Positions 7,644 through 17,169 of a stretch of 64,000 nt of DNA are shown here, piece by piece; the first letter of the stretch is position 1; every line of letters starts with the position of its first letter. The stretch lies in contig DASXVE010000025.1 of the NCBI GenBank assembly GCA_036504445.1, positions 186,001 through 250,000 of the forward strand, in the 5' to 3' direction. The translations under genes were made by a program, and so were the position numbers. The notes under the pieces were generated by a model, which made no database searches, was not told where the DNA came from, and saw only the letters and a list, made by a program, of their open reading frames with translations. This DNA comes from Candidatus Aquicultor sp. Lineage in GTDB: Bacteria > Actinomycetota > Aquicultoria > Aquicultorales > Aquicultoraceae.

Positions 7644-10600
7644 CTAAATAGTTGAGCATGAACGCCTCCGTAGCGCAAGCCATCCACCCATTAGCATAAG
7701 CGTGAGCGAGAAACCGAGCAGGATATTGGTATTGGCGCCATATGCTATGGTGCCAATACCCAGCCCTCCTACTCCCATAGGAGCTAGTTCCATATCGGTC
7801 GGCGAGAGCGACTGGGTAATACCCGTGATCTTATGATTTACCATGTCGAGACCGCCTGGAGCCGTTATATCAACCCACTGCGTGCCGTCCCAGTGTTTGA
7901 GCCTGAGGTTCTTTTCTGGGCCTTTAAGGCGTTTTGGATTATAGGTATAGGTAACATAGATATCGCCGGTGTAACTCGCCGTCGTATGGATATCGATTGC
8001 GTATCCTAAGACGCTAAAGTTAGATAGCGGACCTGCTCTCCAGCGTTCCCATAAAGTTGGCGTTATAACTGAGGCAAACGTTTTACCCGGCTTTGTAATA
8101 TGGGTAAACTTTACGGTAATCCCGTTACCTAAGCTAATAATTTCGCCATCGGTAATCGTATTGAAACCACTGGTGTCTATGTATGTTTTCGCCGATACCT
8201 GTACGCTTCGAGCCGATTTATTGCCCGCCGCATCGTAAGCAGCAACACTGCAGGTATATGTCGTATCTTGCGTCAGACTGTTTATCGTGAAGTTCGTGTC
8301 CGACGTATAATAGGTCGCGCCTGTCGTCGCGTTATAGACTTCATACTTGGTCACGCCGACCGCATCGTTGGCCGCATTCCAGCTTACCTGTATGCTGTTA
8401 TACGATAGCGGTATTACCGTTACATTGCCCGGAGCATCCGGTGCGTGCGCATCCACCTTAAACGTTCTGTTTCTTGCCGTCTCGGTATTGCTTTGCGCAT
8501 CCACCGAGTAGTAATACAGCGTGTATGTGCCGTCTGGAACGGTCAATGGTGACCCTGAATCGTATACATTCCATATGCCGCTCGTGCTGCCCCACTGATA
8601 ATATGTTGTCGTATTCAGCTTATCGGCTGTAAACGTCACGCTCGGCGAAGTCTTGAACCAGCCATCGCTACCATCCGGTACCGCCGGGTTACAGTTAAGC
8701 GTCGTTACCGGTGCAGTAATCGCCGGCTGCGGCTTGACCGTAAAGCTCCAGGTCTTGCTTGCCACCATGTTGGTACCGGTCATATCTTTTACCGCCGTTG
8801 TGACGGTCGCGGTGTAAGCCATTGAATAATCTAGTTTGTTCATCGGTCTAAAGGTAGCCGTGCGCGATACCGCATCGTACGTAACCGCGCCTGCGATCGG
8901 AGCATTCGAGCCGTCCTGCAACGTAAATGATGTGTTGTCGATCGTTGCCGGGTCGACGCTCTCACTAAACATCGCCGTGATGACTGTTGTCGGGTCGATA
9001 CCCGTTGCGTTCTCTGCCGGCGCCACCGAGCTTACCGACGGTGGCGCCGTATCGACGGTAACGCTAATTGCTGGTGTTGCAGCACTCTCGTTGCCTGCAA
9101 TATCGAATGCCCGTGACTTGATCGTATATGTGCCGTCTTGCGGAATCGACCATGGATAGCTCCATGAGGTGATACCGGTAGCCACTCGCCATGCACCGTT
9201 GTTAATAGCGACCTCAACTCGTGCGAGACCGGATCCGCTTGCATTGTCGTTAGCCGTGCCTGTTATCGTGCACGAACTCGTATTGATTCGAGTTTGATCG
9301 GTAGGCGTCGTTATGGCCGATGTCGGTACGGTTGTATCAACTTTAACCGTTATGCTCTTAACCGCCTCAGTATTAGTGTTAGCATCAACTGAGTAATAGT
9401 AGAGTGTATGTTGGCCATCCTGCGGGATAACCGCACCGGTTAGCGATGTAGAGTATGTTGTCCACGCACCGGTCGTGCCATCCCATTGGTAGTATGTCGT
9501 ACCCGGCTCGCTCCTCGTGAGCAGGATCGACGGCTCACGATACTTATACCATCCGGCGTTGCCGTCCGGTGCTGCCGGGTTCATCGAAACGGCTGTTGTT
9601 GGCGGCATGACATCGTTAATGGTTATGGTGTTCGTCGATGTCGAGTTTCGGGTATTGCCCGCATTGTCGACCGCTACAACGTACCAGGTGTGTGTGCCTG
9701 GTGAGAGCGCTGATGCCTGCGTGTAGGAAGTCGACGATGCCGAGATGTAATCCTGGGCTATTGCCCCATCAATGTAGAGCCGATAGCGCGCGATCCCTGA
9801 ATTTGTATCCAAGCTAGCCGCCCATTTAAACGTCTGGGCTTTATCATTATTTGCGGTTGCGTTATTAGCCGGGCTGGTGATATCAAACGCTGCCGGCGCA
9901 TCCGTATCCGTTCTAAATATCGTGGTCTTGTTGGTCTCCTTATTTCCGGCCGTATCCACTGAGTAATAGTAGAGCGTGTGATTGCCGGACGGAGCGGTTA
10001 TCGCGCCCGTGTATGCGGTCCATGCTCCGGTCGCAACATCCCACTGGTAATACGTCGCTGCCTGCTCGTTTGCCGTGAACGTTACCGAAGGTATTGATTT
10101 ATACCAACCGCTAGAACCGTTCGCATACGATGGGTTTGTTGTGAAGCTCGTAGTCGGCGGTACAACATCCTTGATGTTAACCGTAAATATCGATGATGAC
10201 TGTATTGTATTACCGGCGACATCGAGTGCTTTCATATACCAGGTATGCGTGCCCGGTGTGAGCGATTGATACAGCGTAACCGATGTCGATGACGCGGATA
10301 TTCCATCCCTGTTAAGCACATTATCGACGTAGAGCTGGTATTTTGCGAGCTGCGCATCGGAGCTCGGTGTCCACGTAAACGTTTGCGGTGCAGCGTTTGT
10401 CTCCGTGGTATTGTTTGACGGTGTGCTTATATCGAACGCCGTCGGCACTGTTACGTCAACATTAAACGGTTTATTCTTGACAGTCTCATTATTACCGGCC
10501 GTATCTTTCGAGTAATAGTAGAGCGTATGCTGACCTTCTAAGCCGGTTATCGCACCCGCGTAGGTAGTCCATGCACCGGTCATACCATCCCATTGGTAAT

Positions 10601-13600
10601 ACGTCGTCGCAAGTTCGTTTGCCGTAAAGGTTATTGAAGGCATATGCGCAAACCACCCGTTTGAGCCATCCGCATACGATGGATTTGTTATCATCGTGGT
10701 CGATGGCGGTACGACGTCTTTTACTGTAAGACTGAGTGTCTGCGTCTGCGCCGCATTGCCGGCTTCATCTATCGCTTTAACGTACCAGGTATGGTTGCCG
10801 GGCGAGAGCGATTGATACAGCGTTATGGTAGTACCTGTTATGGAGCTACGATTAAGCGTGCCATCCACATATAAGGTATATGTTACATTACCACTGCCGC
10901 TATCAGAGCTTGCGCCCCACGTAAATGTTTGCGGTGTATCGTTATTAACCGTTTGGCCGTTAATCGGCGAAGTCGCGTTGAATGCCGTCGGCTCACTTGG
11001 ATTCGAGTCAACCTTAAATTGCTTACTCTTTAATGTTTCATTGTTAGTTGCTGTATCCACTGAGTAATAGTAGAGCGTGTGGATACCTTGAGGCGCCGTC
11101 ATCGCACTGGTATACGTCTGCCAACCGCCTGCCGAAGTTGAATCCCACTGAACATAGGTCGTACCCGGTTCGTTTCGTGTTAATGTAACCGATGGGACCG
11201 TTGTAAACCAGCTGTTATAACCATTCGCATACGATGGATTGGTCGACAAGGCCGTTACCGGCGGCACGATATCGGCTACGATGAGCGTAAATGTTGATGA
11301 TTGTGCGGCATTGCCTGCGATATCAACCGCTTTCACATACCAGGTGTGTGTGCCCGCAGCAAGCGGGGTCGCTACCGTAAATGATGTTGATGCGATCGGT
11401 AAGCCATCTCGATACAATGACCCATCGAGATAGAGCTGGTATTTAGTTAATCCTGAACCGGCATCTGAACTCGCCGTCCAGGTGAAGGTCGGCAGGCTCG
11501 TGTTATCGGTTGAGCTACCATTTGCCGGAGCGGTTACGCTAAATGCAGTCGGCGCTGTTGCGTCGACTTTGAATGTAGTGCTCTTTACCGCTTCCCGGTT
11601 TCCACCTTTGTCTTCGGAGAAGTAGTAGAGCGTACGAATGCCTTCCTGCGCAGTAAATGGTGCGCTGTATGTCGTCCATGCAGTCGCCGTCGTATCCCAC
11701 TGATAGTATGTAGTGCCCTGCTCGTCCCGATTTAGTGTAATGGACGGTACAGCATTTATCCAGCTTGTACCGTTGTTATATGGGTTCGATGAAAGGGCCG
11801 TGACCGGCGGAACTACATCGTTCACATTAAGTGTGGATGTCGTCGTCGATTGCGTCGAATTACCTGCCAAATCAACCGCTTTCACATACCAGGTGCGTGT
11901 GCCCGCAGCAAGCGGGGTCGCTACCCTGTACGATGTTGCGGCCGCCGAGATACTGTCGGCTTTCAGCGACCCATCAACATAAAGCTGGTATTTAGCCACA
12001 CCTGAACCCGCATCTGTGCTTGCCGCCCAGGTGAAGGTCGGCAGGCTCGCGTTATCGGTTGAACTACCGTTAGTCGGACTCCCGATGGCGAATGCCGCCG
12101 GGCCCGTAGTGTCCACTTTATATACTTGGCTCTTCACTGTTTCAGCATTGCTGCTCGCATCTGTTGAGTAGTAATAGAGCGTATGTTGTCCTTCAGAAGC
12201 CGTTATGGCGCTTGAATACGTCTGCCAGCCGACGGTTGAGGTTGAATCCCATTGGTACTTCGTGCTACCAGGCTCGCTAGCCGCCAGCGTGATTGACGGC
12301 GCGATGTTAAACCAGCCGTTAACCGGACTCCGATTAGCTGACGGAGTTGTACTTGGCGGAACAACATCCGCAACGTTGAGTGTAAATGAGGTTGCGGACG
12401 CTGCGTTACCGCAGGTATCTACCGCTTTTACATACCACGTATGAGAGCCTGCAGCAAGTACTGCCGACACCTTGTATGACGTTGTTGATGCCGAGATACT
12501 GTCGGCTTTCAGCGACCCGTCAACATAAAGCTGGTATTTAGCCACACCTGAACCCGCATCTGTGCTTGCCGCCCAGGTGAAGGTCGGCAGGCTCGCGTTA
12601 TCGGTTGAGCCATTATTTGCCGGAGAGCTCAAAGTAGGCACCGTAGGTGCTGTTGTGTCGACTTTATACGCTTGACTGCGTACCGTCTCTTTATTGCTTG
12701 CCGCATCTTGCGAGTAATAATAGAGGGTATGTTGTCCTTCAGGAGCCGTTATGCTGCTTGAATACGACTGCCAGCCGGCGGTTGAGGTTGAATCCCATTG
12801 GTACCAGGTTGTACCCATCTCATCCGATGACAATGTTATCGATGGAGATGGGTTATACCACCCGCTATATGGTGCATTTGCAGGAATGGCCGATAGCGCG
12901 GTAGATGGTGGTATGACATCGTTGACATTGATTGAGTAGGTCGTTGACGTGGTTACGTTACCGCATTCATCTACGGCCGTGATACACCAGGTATGCGTAC
13001 CGACGGTTAGTGCTTTTTGCAGCGTATATGTCGTGCCGAAAATCGAATCCCTGTTGAGTAGCCCATCAAGAAAGAGCTGGTATTTAGCAAACCCTGACGC
13101 GCTGTCTATGCTCTGATTCCAGGTGAAGGTCGGGGGCGTCATGTTATCAACCGTGGCATTGTTTACCGGTGATATAAGTGTGAAATCAGCCGGCCCCATC
13201 GTGTCAACTTTGAAGCTCTGGCTCTTTACTGTCTCTTTGTTGCCGGTTGCATCTTGCGAGTAGTAGTAGAGCGTATTCTGTCCCTCGAGTGCCGGAAAGC
13301 TGGCACCGTTGGCACAGACCTGCCAACCACCGCTTGATGTTGAATTCCACTGGTAGTAAGTGGTCGAAGTAATCGGATCATCGTTTAATATGTTGAACGA
13401 AATTACCGGCTTTGTCTTAAACCAACCGTTGATGCCATCGACAACCGATGGATCGGATCTCAGGGCCGTGGTCGGCGCTACACCGTCGATAACATTTACC
13501 GTATAGGTGCCTGAGCTTCTCGTGTTACCAGCCGCATCAACTGCATTTACATACCAGGTATGCGCACCCATGGAGGGCGGTGTATCTACGGTATATGCTG

Positions 13601-15719
13601 TTGTCGATGTGGCGATGTTGTCTTGGATCTTGTACCCGTCAAGGTAGAACTCATATTTTGCGAGGTTCGTGTCCGAGCTCGCGGTCCAGGTAAAGGTTAT
13701 CGGCAACACGTTGCTCATGCTGGCGTTATTGGCCGGCGCGCTTAAGGTAAACGCCGTCGGCATCACTGAATCGAGCATAAATACTCGTGAGCGTACCAGG
13801 CTTGAGTTATTAGCTTGGTCTTTCATGTAGTAGTAGACCGTGTGTACACCTTGTGCCGGCGTAAAGCTTGTTGAGTATGTCTGCCAGCCGCCCGTAGATG
13901 TTGAGTCCCACTGGTAGTATGCGGTGCCGGTCTCGCTCTTTGTAAGCGTAATTGCCGGTGCTGTCTTATACCAGCCGTTAGCGCCATCGGCGGAAGCCGG
14001 TACCGCCGAAATATCGACGTTTGAGACGCTCGTATCGATATTAAACGGGCCAACATGGGCGGGTAGCGACCAGTTGCCCGCGGCATCTTTCGTGCTTATA
14101 TGGAAGTACCAGGCACCGTCCGGATTGAGCGCCGGGCTTGTTGCACTGGTTACGCCAGCTGCTAGATCAACAGCCGCATCCGGTACCGTTGTCGGTGATT
14201 GGCTCCACTGAATCGAGTAGCCGGCCACACCGCTTCCGCTGTCGGAAGCACCGGAGAAATTAACATCGACCGTGATATCGTTCGACCATCCGCCGACCGT
14301 GTGACTCGGGCTCGTTACAGTCGGATTGGTCGCTTTTGTCTTATCTACATTAAAGACCTGGGTCTTGACTGGTTCTTTATCGTTGTAAGTATCCTGTGAG
14401 AAGTAGTAGAGCGTGTGATGGCCTTCCGGTGCCGTGAAGGAGCTGGAGTACGTCGTCCAACCGGCCGTTGAAGTCGAATCCCACTGGTAATATGTCGTGC
14501 CGGGCTTATCCGTACCAAAGCTAATCGTTGGGTTGGTTTTAAACCAACCGTTCTCTCCATCCGCCGTTACCGGGTTGGTTGCAAGGGTCGTAATCGGCGG
14601 AGCTTTGAAGACGCAGCTGTAGACACCGCCGCCCTGTGAACCCGCGTATACGGTTTTATCAAGGCAGTAACACGGCGTTGGATCGAGAGACATAACGAAC
14701 TTGTTTAAGAGCCCGTCATTTGCCGACTTCCAACTCGCACCGCCGTTTTTCGTATAGTACACGCCGCCGTTTGTGCCACCGTATGCCGTAAAATCAATCG
14801 GATAATCCGGCGATATGGCAATTGTTAGGATGTACTTGTCGGCTTCAAGGATACCGCCGTTGACGGGAATCCAGGTATTACCGCTGGTAGCGGACTTAAA
14901 CATACCGCCGCCGTAAGTGCCGACATACAAAACGCCATCTGTCGGATAACTCGGCGAGATGGCGATATCGGTAACATTTAGGTTCGTAATGCCAATATTT
15001 GTGCTCGACCATGTCGAGCCGCCGTCGGTCGATTTGAAAACACCGCCGCCGTAGGTGCCGGCAAACACCGTCTGGTCGCTGGTGAAGTGCGGTGATAATA
15101 CGACATTTCGCACATCGAGATTCGACAGGCCGCTGTTTAACTGCGTCCACGATGCGCCGCCGTCGCTTGATCTAAAAACGCCGCCGCTTGTGCCGGCGAA
15201 GACTGATTTATCGGAAGGGTAATTCGGGGAGGTGGCTATCGATTTGACATCGAGATTGGTTAAACCGTTGTTGATCGGTATCCAGGTTGAGCCACCGTTG
15301 GTGGTCCTAAATACGCCGCCGGCTGTTGCCGCGAAAACAGTCTGGTCGCTACCAAAATTAGGGGAAACTGCGGTTGCGCGTATATCCAGATTGGTGAGGC
15401 CGGTGCTGAATGCAGCCCACGTCCTGCCACCATCAGTTGACTTAAAGACACCGTTGCCGGTCGTACCGGCGAAAACAGTGAAGTCCCTACCGTAATACGG
15501 TGAGACGCTGATGACACGGATGATGTAGTCTGACAGACCGCCGCCATGCCATGATTCGGCGGATGCGACCGCCGGCATCATAAGTACGGCGCTTATTAAT
15601 AAAATGAGAAATGCGATCGGCAACCTTGCTCCGATACGCCACTTCTTTCCCCTCGATCTTTTGTGTTGACTACTATATGTTGCGCCCCTAACTCTCGATA
15701 TCCCTTTGTTTGTCACCAT
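7644..15719 (-). CDS. Giant membrane-anchored surface protein: BNR propeller plus 11 YYQWD-type modules
   Basis: 2691 residues. A long cationic N-terminal region leads into a signal helix (about 30-54, ending AVASAES). Residues about 55-360 hold BNR/Asp-box repeats (STDGGRTW, TTNGGSTW, SSDGGASW, STDGGSTW), a sortilin/YCF48-like propeller. From about 370 to 2220 and again at about 2340 come 11 modules of an OmpL47-like type (GWFKTxPSITL, TYYQWDSTS, HTLYYYSxD, FKVDTTAP). Most are paired with an Ig-like unit (FTWTASSDAGSG, KYQLYVDGSL, GTHTWYVKAVDxAGN). A Big_5 domain lies at about 2226-2330 and a fibronectin III domain at about 2426-2510. A single C-terminal helix with a basic tail (WLALRRRSC) anchors it with the bulk outside. 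No enzyme motif is seen; adhesin or structural stalk is inferred. It sits 41 nt downstream of the TPR gene, probably co-transcribed. Confidence 0.85.
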   Translation of the reverse strand: MVTNKGISRVRGATYSSQHKRSRGKKWRIGARLPIAFLILLISAVLMMPAVASAESWHGGGLSDYIIRVISVSPYYGRDFTVFAGTTGNGVFKSTDGGRTWAAFSTGLTNLDIRATAVSPNFGSDQTVFAATAGGVFRTTNGGSTWIPINNGLTNLDVKSIATSPNYPSDKSVFAGTSGGVFRSSDGGASWTQLNSGLSNLDVRNVVLSPHFTSDQTVFAGTYGGGVFKSTDGGSTWSSTNIGITNLNVTDIAISPSYPTDGVLYVGTYGGGMFKSATSGNTWIPVNGGILEADKYILTIAISPDYPIDFTAYGGTNGGVYYTKNGGASWKSANDGLLNKFVMSLDPTPCYCLDKTVYAGSQGGGVYSCVFKAPPITTLATNPVTADGENGWFKTNPTISFGTDKPGTTYYQWDSTSTAGWTTYSSSFTAPEGHHTLYYFSQDTYNDKEPVKTQVFNVDKTKATNPTVTSPSHTVGGWSNDITVDVNFSGASDSGSGVAGYSIQWSQSPTTVPDAAVDLAAGVTSATSPALNPDGAWYFHISTKDAAGNWSLPAHVGPFNIDTSVSNVDISAVPASADGANGWYKTAPAITLTKSETGTAYYQWDSTSTGGWQTYSTSFTPAQGVHTVYYYMKDQANNSSLVRSRVFMLDSVMPTAFTLSAPANNASMSNVLPITFTWTASSDTNLAKYEFYLDGYKIQDNIATSTTAYTVDTPPSMGAHTWYVNAVDAAGNTRSSGTYTVNVIDGVAPTTALRSDPSVVDGINGWFKTKPVISFNILNDDPITSTTYYQWNSTSSGGWQVCANGASFPALEGQNTLYYYSQDATGNKETVKSQSFKVDTMGPADFTLISPVNNATVDNMTPPTFTWNQSIDSASGFAKYQLFLDGLLNRDSIFGTTYTLQKALTVGTHTWCITAVDECGNVTTSTTYSINVNDVIPPSTALSAIPANAPYSGWYNPSPSITLSSDEMGTTWYQWDSTSTAGWQSYSSSITAPEGQHTLYYYSQDAASNKETVRSQAYKVDTTAPTVPTLSSPANNGSTDNASLPTFTWAASTDAGSGVAKYQLYVDGSLKADSISASTTSYKVSAVLAAGSHTWYVKAVDTCGNAASATSFTLNVADVVPPSTTPSANRSPVNGWFNIAPSITLAASEPGSTKYQWDSTSTVGWQTYSSAITASEGQHTLYYYSTDASSNAETVKSQVYKVDTTGPAAFAIGSPTNGSSTDNASLPTFTWAASTDAGSGVAKYQLYVDGSLKADSISAAATSYRVATPLAAGTRTWYVKAVDLAGNSTQSTTTSTLNVNDVVPPVTALSSNPYNNGTSWINAVPSITLNRDEQGTTYYQWDTTATAWTTYSAPFTAQEGIRTLYYFSEDKGGNREAVKSTTFKVDATAPTAFSVTAPANGSSTDNTSLPTFTWTASSDAGSGLTKYQLYLDGSLYRDGLPIASTSFTVATPLAAGTHTWYVKAVDIAGNAAQSSTFTLIVADIVPPVTALSTNPSYANGYNSWFTTVPSVTLTRNEPGTTYVQWDSTSAGGWQTYTSAMTAPQGIHTLYYYSVDTATNNETLKSKQFKVDSNPSEPTAFNATSPINGQTVNNDTPQTFTWGASSDSGSGNVTYTLYVDGTLNRSSITGTTITLYQSLSPGNHTWYVKAIDEAGNAAQTQTLSLTVKDVVPPSTTMITNPSYADGSNGWFAHMPSITFTANELATTYYQWDGMTGAWTTYAGAITGLEGQHTLYYYSKDTAGNNETVKNKPFNVDVTVPTAFDISTPSNNTTETNAAPQTFTWTPSSDAQLAKYQLYVDNVLNRDGISASSTSVTLYQSLTPGTHTWYMKALDVAGNTIQSSSIFTVNIKDVVPPTTSFTTNPSYANGSSGWYKSIPSVTFTANEQAATYYQWDVATGAWTAYTGAITAPSGNHTLYYYSVDTAGNKETNKTTIFRTDTDAPAAFDITSPANNATANNDKAQTFKWAASLDTNSGIARYRLYIDGAIAQDYISASSTSYTQASALSPGTHTWYVVAVDNAGNTRNSTSTNTITINDVMPPTTAVSMNPAAPDGNAGWYKYREPSILLTRSEPGTTYYQWDGTTGAWTTYSTSLTGAVIPQDGQHTLYYYSVDANTNTEAVKSITVKVDTTVPTSAITTPTDQTRINTSSCTITGTANDNASGSGLARVEVAINNGAWRVATGITSWSYPWSIPQDGTYTIKSRAFDIAGNESAATPAISVTVDTAPPSVSSVAPAENATGIDPTTVITAMFSESVDPATIDNTSFTLQDGSNAPIAGAVTYDAVSRTATFRPMNKLDYSMAYTATVTTAVKDMTGTNMVASKTWSFTVKPQPAITAPVTTLNCNPAVPDGSDGWFKTSPSVTFTADKLNTTTYYQWGSTSGIWNVYDSGSPLTVPDGTYTLYYYSVDAQSNTETARNRTFKVDAHAPDAPGNVTVIPLSYNSIQVSWNAANDAVGVTKYEVYNATTGATYYTSDTNFTINSLTQDTTYTCSVAAYDAAGNKSARSVQVSAKTYIDTSGFNTITDGEIISLGNGITVKFTHITKPGKTFASVITPTLWERWRAGPLSNFSVLGYAIDIHTTASYTGDIYVTYTYNPKRLKGPEKNLRLKHWDGTQWVDITAPGGLDMVNHKITGITQSLSPTDMELAPMGVGGLGIGTIAYGANTNILLGFSLTLMLMGGWLALRRRSCSTI
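11944..12062 (-). repeat. Near-identical 119-nt internal repeat, copy 1 (copy 2 at 12490-12608)
   Basis: This stretch inside the giant gene matches 12490-12608 over 119 nt with one mismatch that I can see (ccatcaac against ccgtcaac). Neighbouring modules are only moderately similar in DNA. The offset is 546 nt, one module pair. It points to recent tandem duplication or gene conversion. Confidence 0.85.
12490..12608 (-). repeat. Near-identical 119-nt internal repeat, copy 2
   Basis: Partner of 11944-12062. It covers the end of one Ig-like unit (KYQLYVDGSLKADS and the preceding DNASLPTFTWAAS segment) in the next module. Confidence 0.85.
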
Positions 15720-15760
15720 GGTAGCCCCTTAAATTTCCCCTAGGTTAGTCGTGTTGTATC

Positions 15761-16405
15761 CTATTTAAGCGAACCCAACTTCGCTTTAATCCCCGCAAGA
15801 TCAACACCGAACGGTTTCATTTTGATCACCGTCTGGTACTGCTCCTTTGCTTTGTTGAACACCCCGGTTTGTGCATACGTATCGCCTAGCGCAATGCGAG
15901 CTTGTACAAAATTGGCGTTGAGTTTAACGGCTTTGTTAAGCTCATCGATCGCCGCCTGCATATTGCCTTGCGACCTGTAAATTATGGCGAGGTTGTAGAT
16001 GGCTTCCGGCTGGTTTGAATTAAGTGCTATTGAGGCCTTGTACTCCTCTGCTGCTTTATCAAGTTGTCCCTTTGCTTCATAGCTTTGCGCGAGCGCGACA
16101 TGCGCTTTCGGGTCTTGTGGGTTAAGTTGTTTTGCTTGCTCGAGGTTTTTGATTGCCTGATCAAATTTTCCCTTGGAATACGCTTGAGAACCAGATGTGT
16201 ACGCTTGCTTCTGGTCCTCTTTGATTTTCTGGTCTCTCATTTGTAAGCCGACCACGACCGCGATTACAAGAATTACGGCAGCACATATTGCAAGAAGCGG
16301 TTTCTTGTAGTTCATAACGAATCCTAACATCTTGTTCTCTGCCTTTAACTCCAAGCGATTTCTCCCCTTTTTCTTGTTACCTACAACAAAAAACGACCCG
16401 AACAT
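15761..16405 (-). CDS. Membrane-anchored TPR protein
   Basis: 214 residues. A basic N-terminus is followed by one membrane helix at about 38-58 (LLAICAAVILVIAVVVGL). About four tetratricopeptide repeats then run from 67 to 205 (AYSKGKFDQAIKNLEQA, AHVALAQSYEAKGQLDKAAEEY, AIYNLAIIYRSQGNMQAAI, ARIALGDTYAQTGVFNKAKEQY). TPRs mediate protein contacts; here they probably serve assembly or export of the giant surface protein whose gene starts 41 nt downstream (inferred from position only). The start is uncertain: ATG at 16405 lacks a clear ribosome site, and Met26 (16330) also fits. The leader carries mutually exclusive hairpins (16428-16479). Confidence 0.8.
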   Translation of the reverse strand: MFGSFFVVGNKKKGRNRLELKAENKMLGFVMNYKKPLLAICAAVILVIAVVVGLQMRDQKIKEDQKQAYTSGSQAYSKGKFDQAIKNLEQAKQLNPQDPKAHVALAQSYEAKGQLDKAAEEYKASIALNSNQPEAIYNLAIIYRSQGNMQAAIDELNKAVKLNANFVQARIALGDTYAQTGVFNKAKEQYQTVIKMKPFGVDLAGIKAKLGSLK

Positions 16406-16427
16406 GGCTGGTTTCGCTACTTGCTTC

Positions 16428-16479
16428 CCCTAGCTTTTATACCTCGACGGGTATAAAAGCGACCAGATAAAAGCTAGGG
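16428..16479 (-). promoter_or_regulatory. Leader with mutually exclusive hairpins upstream of the TPR/giant protein operon
   Basis: Three segments compete. 16428-16440 is a perfect 13-bp complement of 16467-16479. 16433-16443 is a perfect 11-bp complement of 16450-16460, with a 6-nt loop. The shared segment can pair with only one partner at a time. In the minus-strand transcript the shared strand lies about 22 nt upstream of the ATG at 16405. This geometry suits an RNA switch or an operator with overlapping palindromes. It matches no riboswitch class I recognise. Confidence 0.5.
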
Positions 16480-16746
16480 TTCTTCGCATTCTGGGTCAGT
16501 CCGAGTATTGCCATGTCTAGGGTCTAATTAGTGCTGCGGTGATTAAATTTTTGGTTTTCGTTTTCTAGCAGTGTGTGATGGTTAAATATATCATTTACCG
16601 CTTAATTGTAAGAATATCAACTATTGCACTTAGAGTCAACAAAAAAGTAACAACCTTAGGGGTTTAGCAACCGTTAAAAGTAGCGGTTTTACCAGGCTCT
16701 AGAAGAACTCAGCAGTACTAGCGTAGTACAATGCGCGTGGGCCGTA
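16480..16746. other. Intergenic region with no recognised element
   Basis: 267 nt between the structured leader at 16428-16479 and the EamA-like gene; the full gap from 16406 is 341 nt. It must hold the promoter of the TPR operon, but I see no convincing -35/-10 pair. Only a weak hairpin (about 16670-16690) follows the EamA-like gene. Confidence 0.5.
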
Positions 16747-17115
16747 CTAACTTCGTGAAATGAAAATAATGCCGATGCCGATAAGCATTGCACCGATTAT
16801 GCGGAGCGTATTAACGGGCTCGTCCAAGAATTGCCAAGAAATGAGGAGTACGGCGATATAGCCGAGGCTTGCAAATGGATACGCGAAGCTTAAATTCACG
16901 CGCGAAAGCACCACGAGCCAGGCAATTGACGATATTACGTATAATGCCAAGCCGATAAGCACATACGGGTGTAGGAAAGTTTTAAACATCATATCTTTGT
17001 AGTATATGAAGTTGCCGCCGCCTATGCGGCCAACCTGATTCATTCCTACCTTCAAAAGGTATTGACCACCAACGGCCAGCGATATGCTAAATAGAATTAA
17101 AAGAATTGACTTCAT
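16747..17115 (-). CDS. Small EamA/DMT-type membrane protein (ArnE-like)
   Basis: 122 residues starting at ATG 17115, which has AAGGGA 7 nt upstream; an in-frame start at 17148 is less likely. Four membrane helices fill the protein (ILLILFSISLAVGGQYLL, about 45-65, 70-90 and a final GAMLIGIGIIFIS). This is the half-size EamA/SMR layout of ArnE-type subunits that move lipid-linked sugars across the membrane. It follows a polyprenyl-phosphate-type GT2 gene (17170) by 54 nt. That pairing, as in arnC-arnE, supports a role in flipping the lipid-linked sugar made by that enzyme. Generic small-molecule export is the alternative. Confidence 0.7.
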   Translation of the reverse strand: MKSILLILFSISLAVGGQYLLKVGMNQVGRIGGGNFIYYKDMMFKTFLHPYVLIGLALYVISSIAWLVVLSRVNLSFAYPFASLGYIAVLLISWQFLDEPVNTLRIIGAMLIGIGIIFISRS

Positions 17116-17169
17116 TCTGTTCCCTTCAATCATTGCCAGGCTACCCATAGGTGTAAGCTCTCTTCCTTG

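Noticed and set aside
7439-7687. 82-codon minus-strand frame
   Set aside because: It runs across the terminator at 7587-7617, has no ribosome site and lies partly inside the end of the giant gene.
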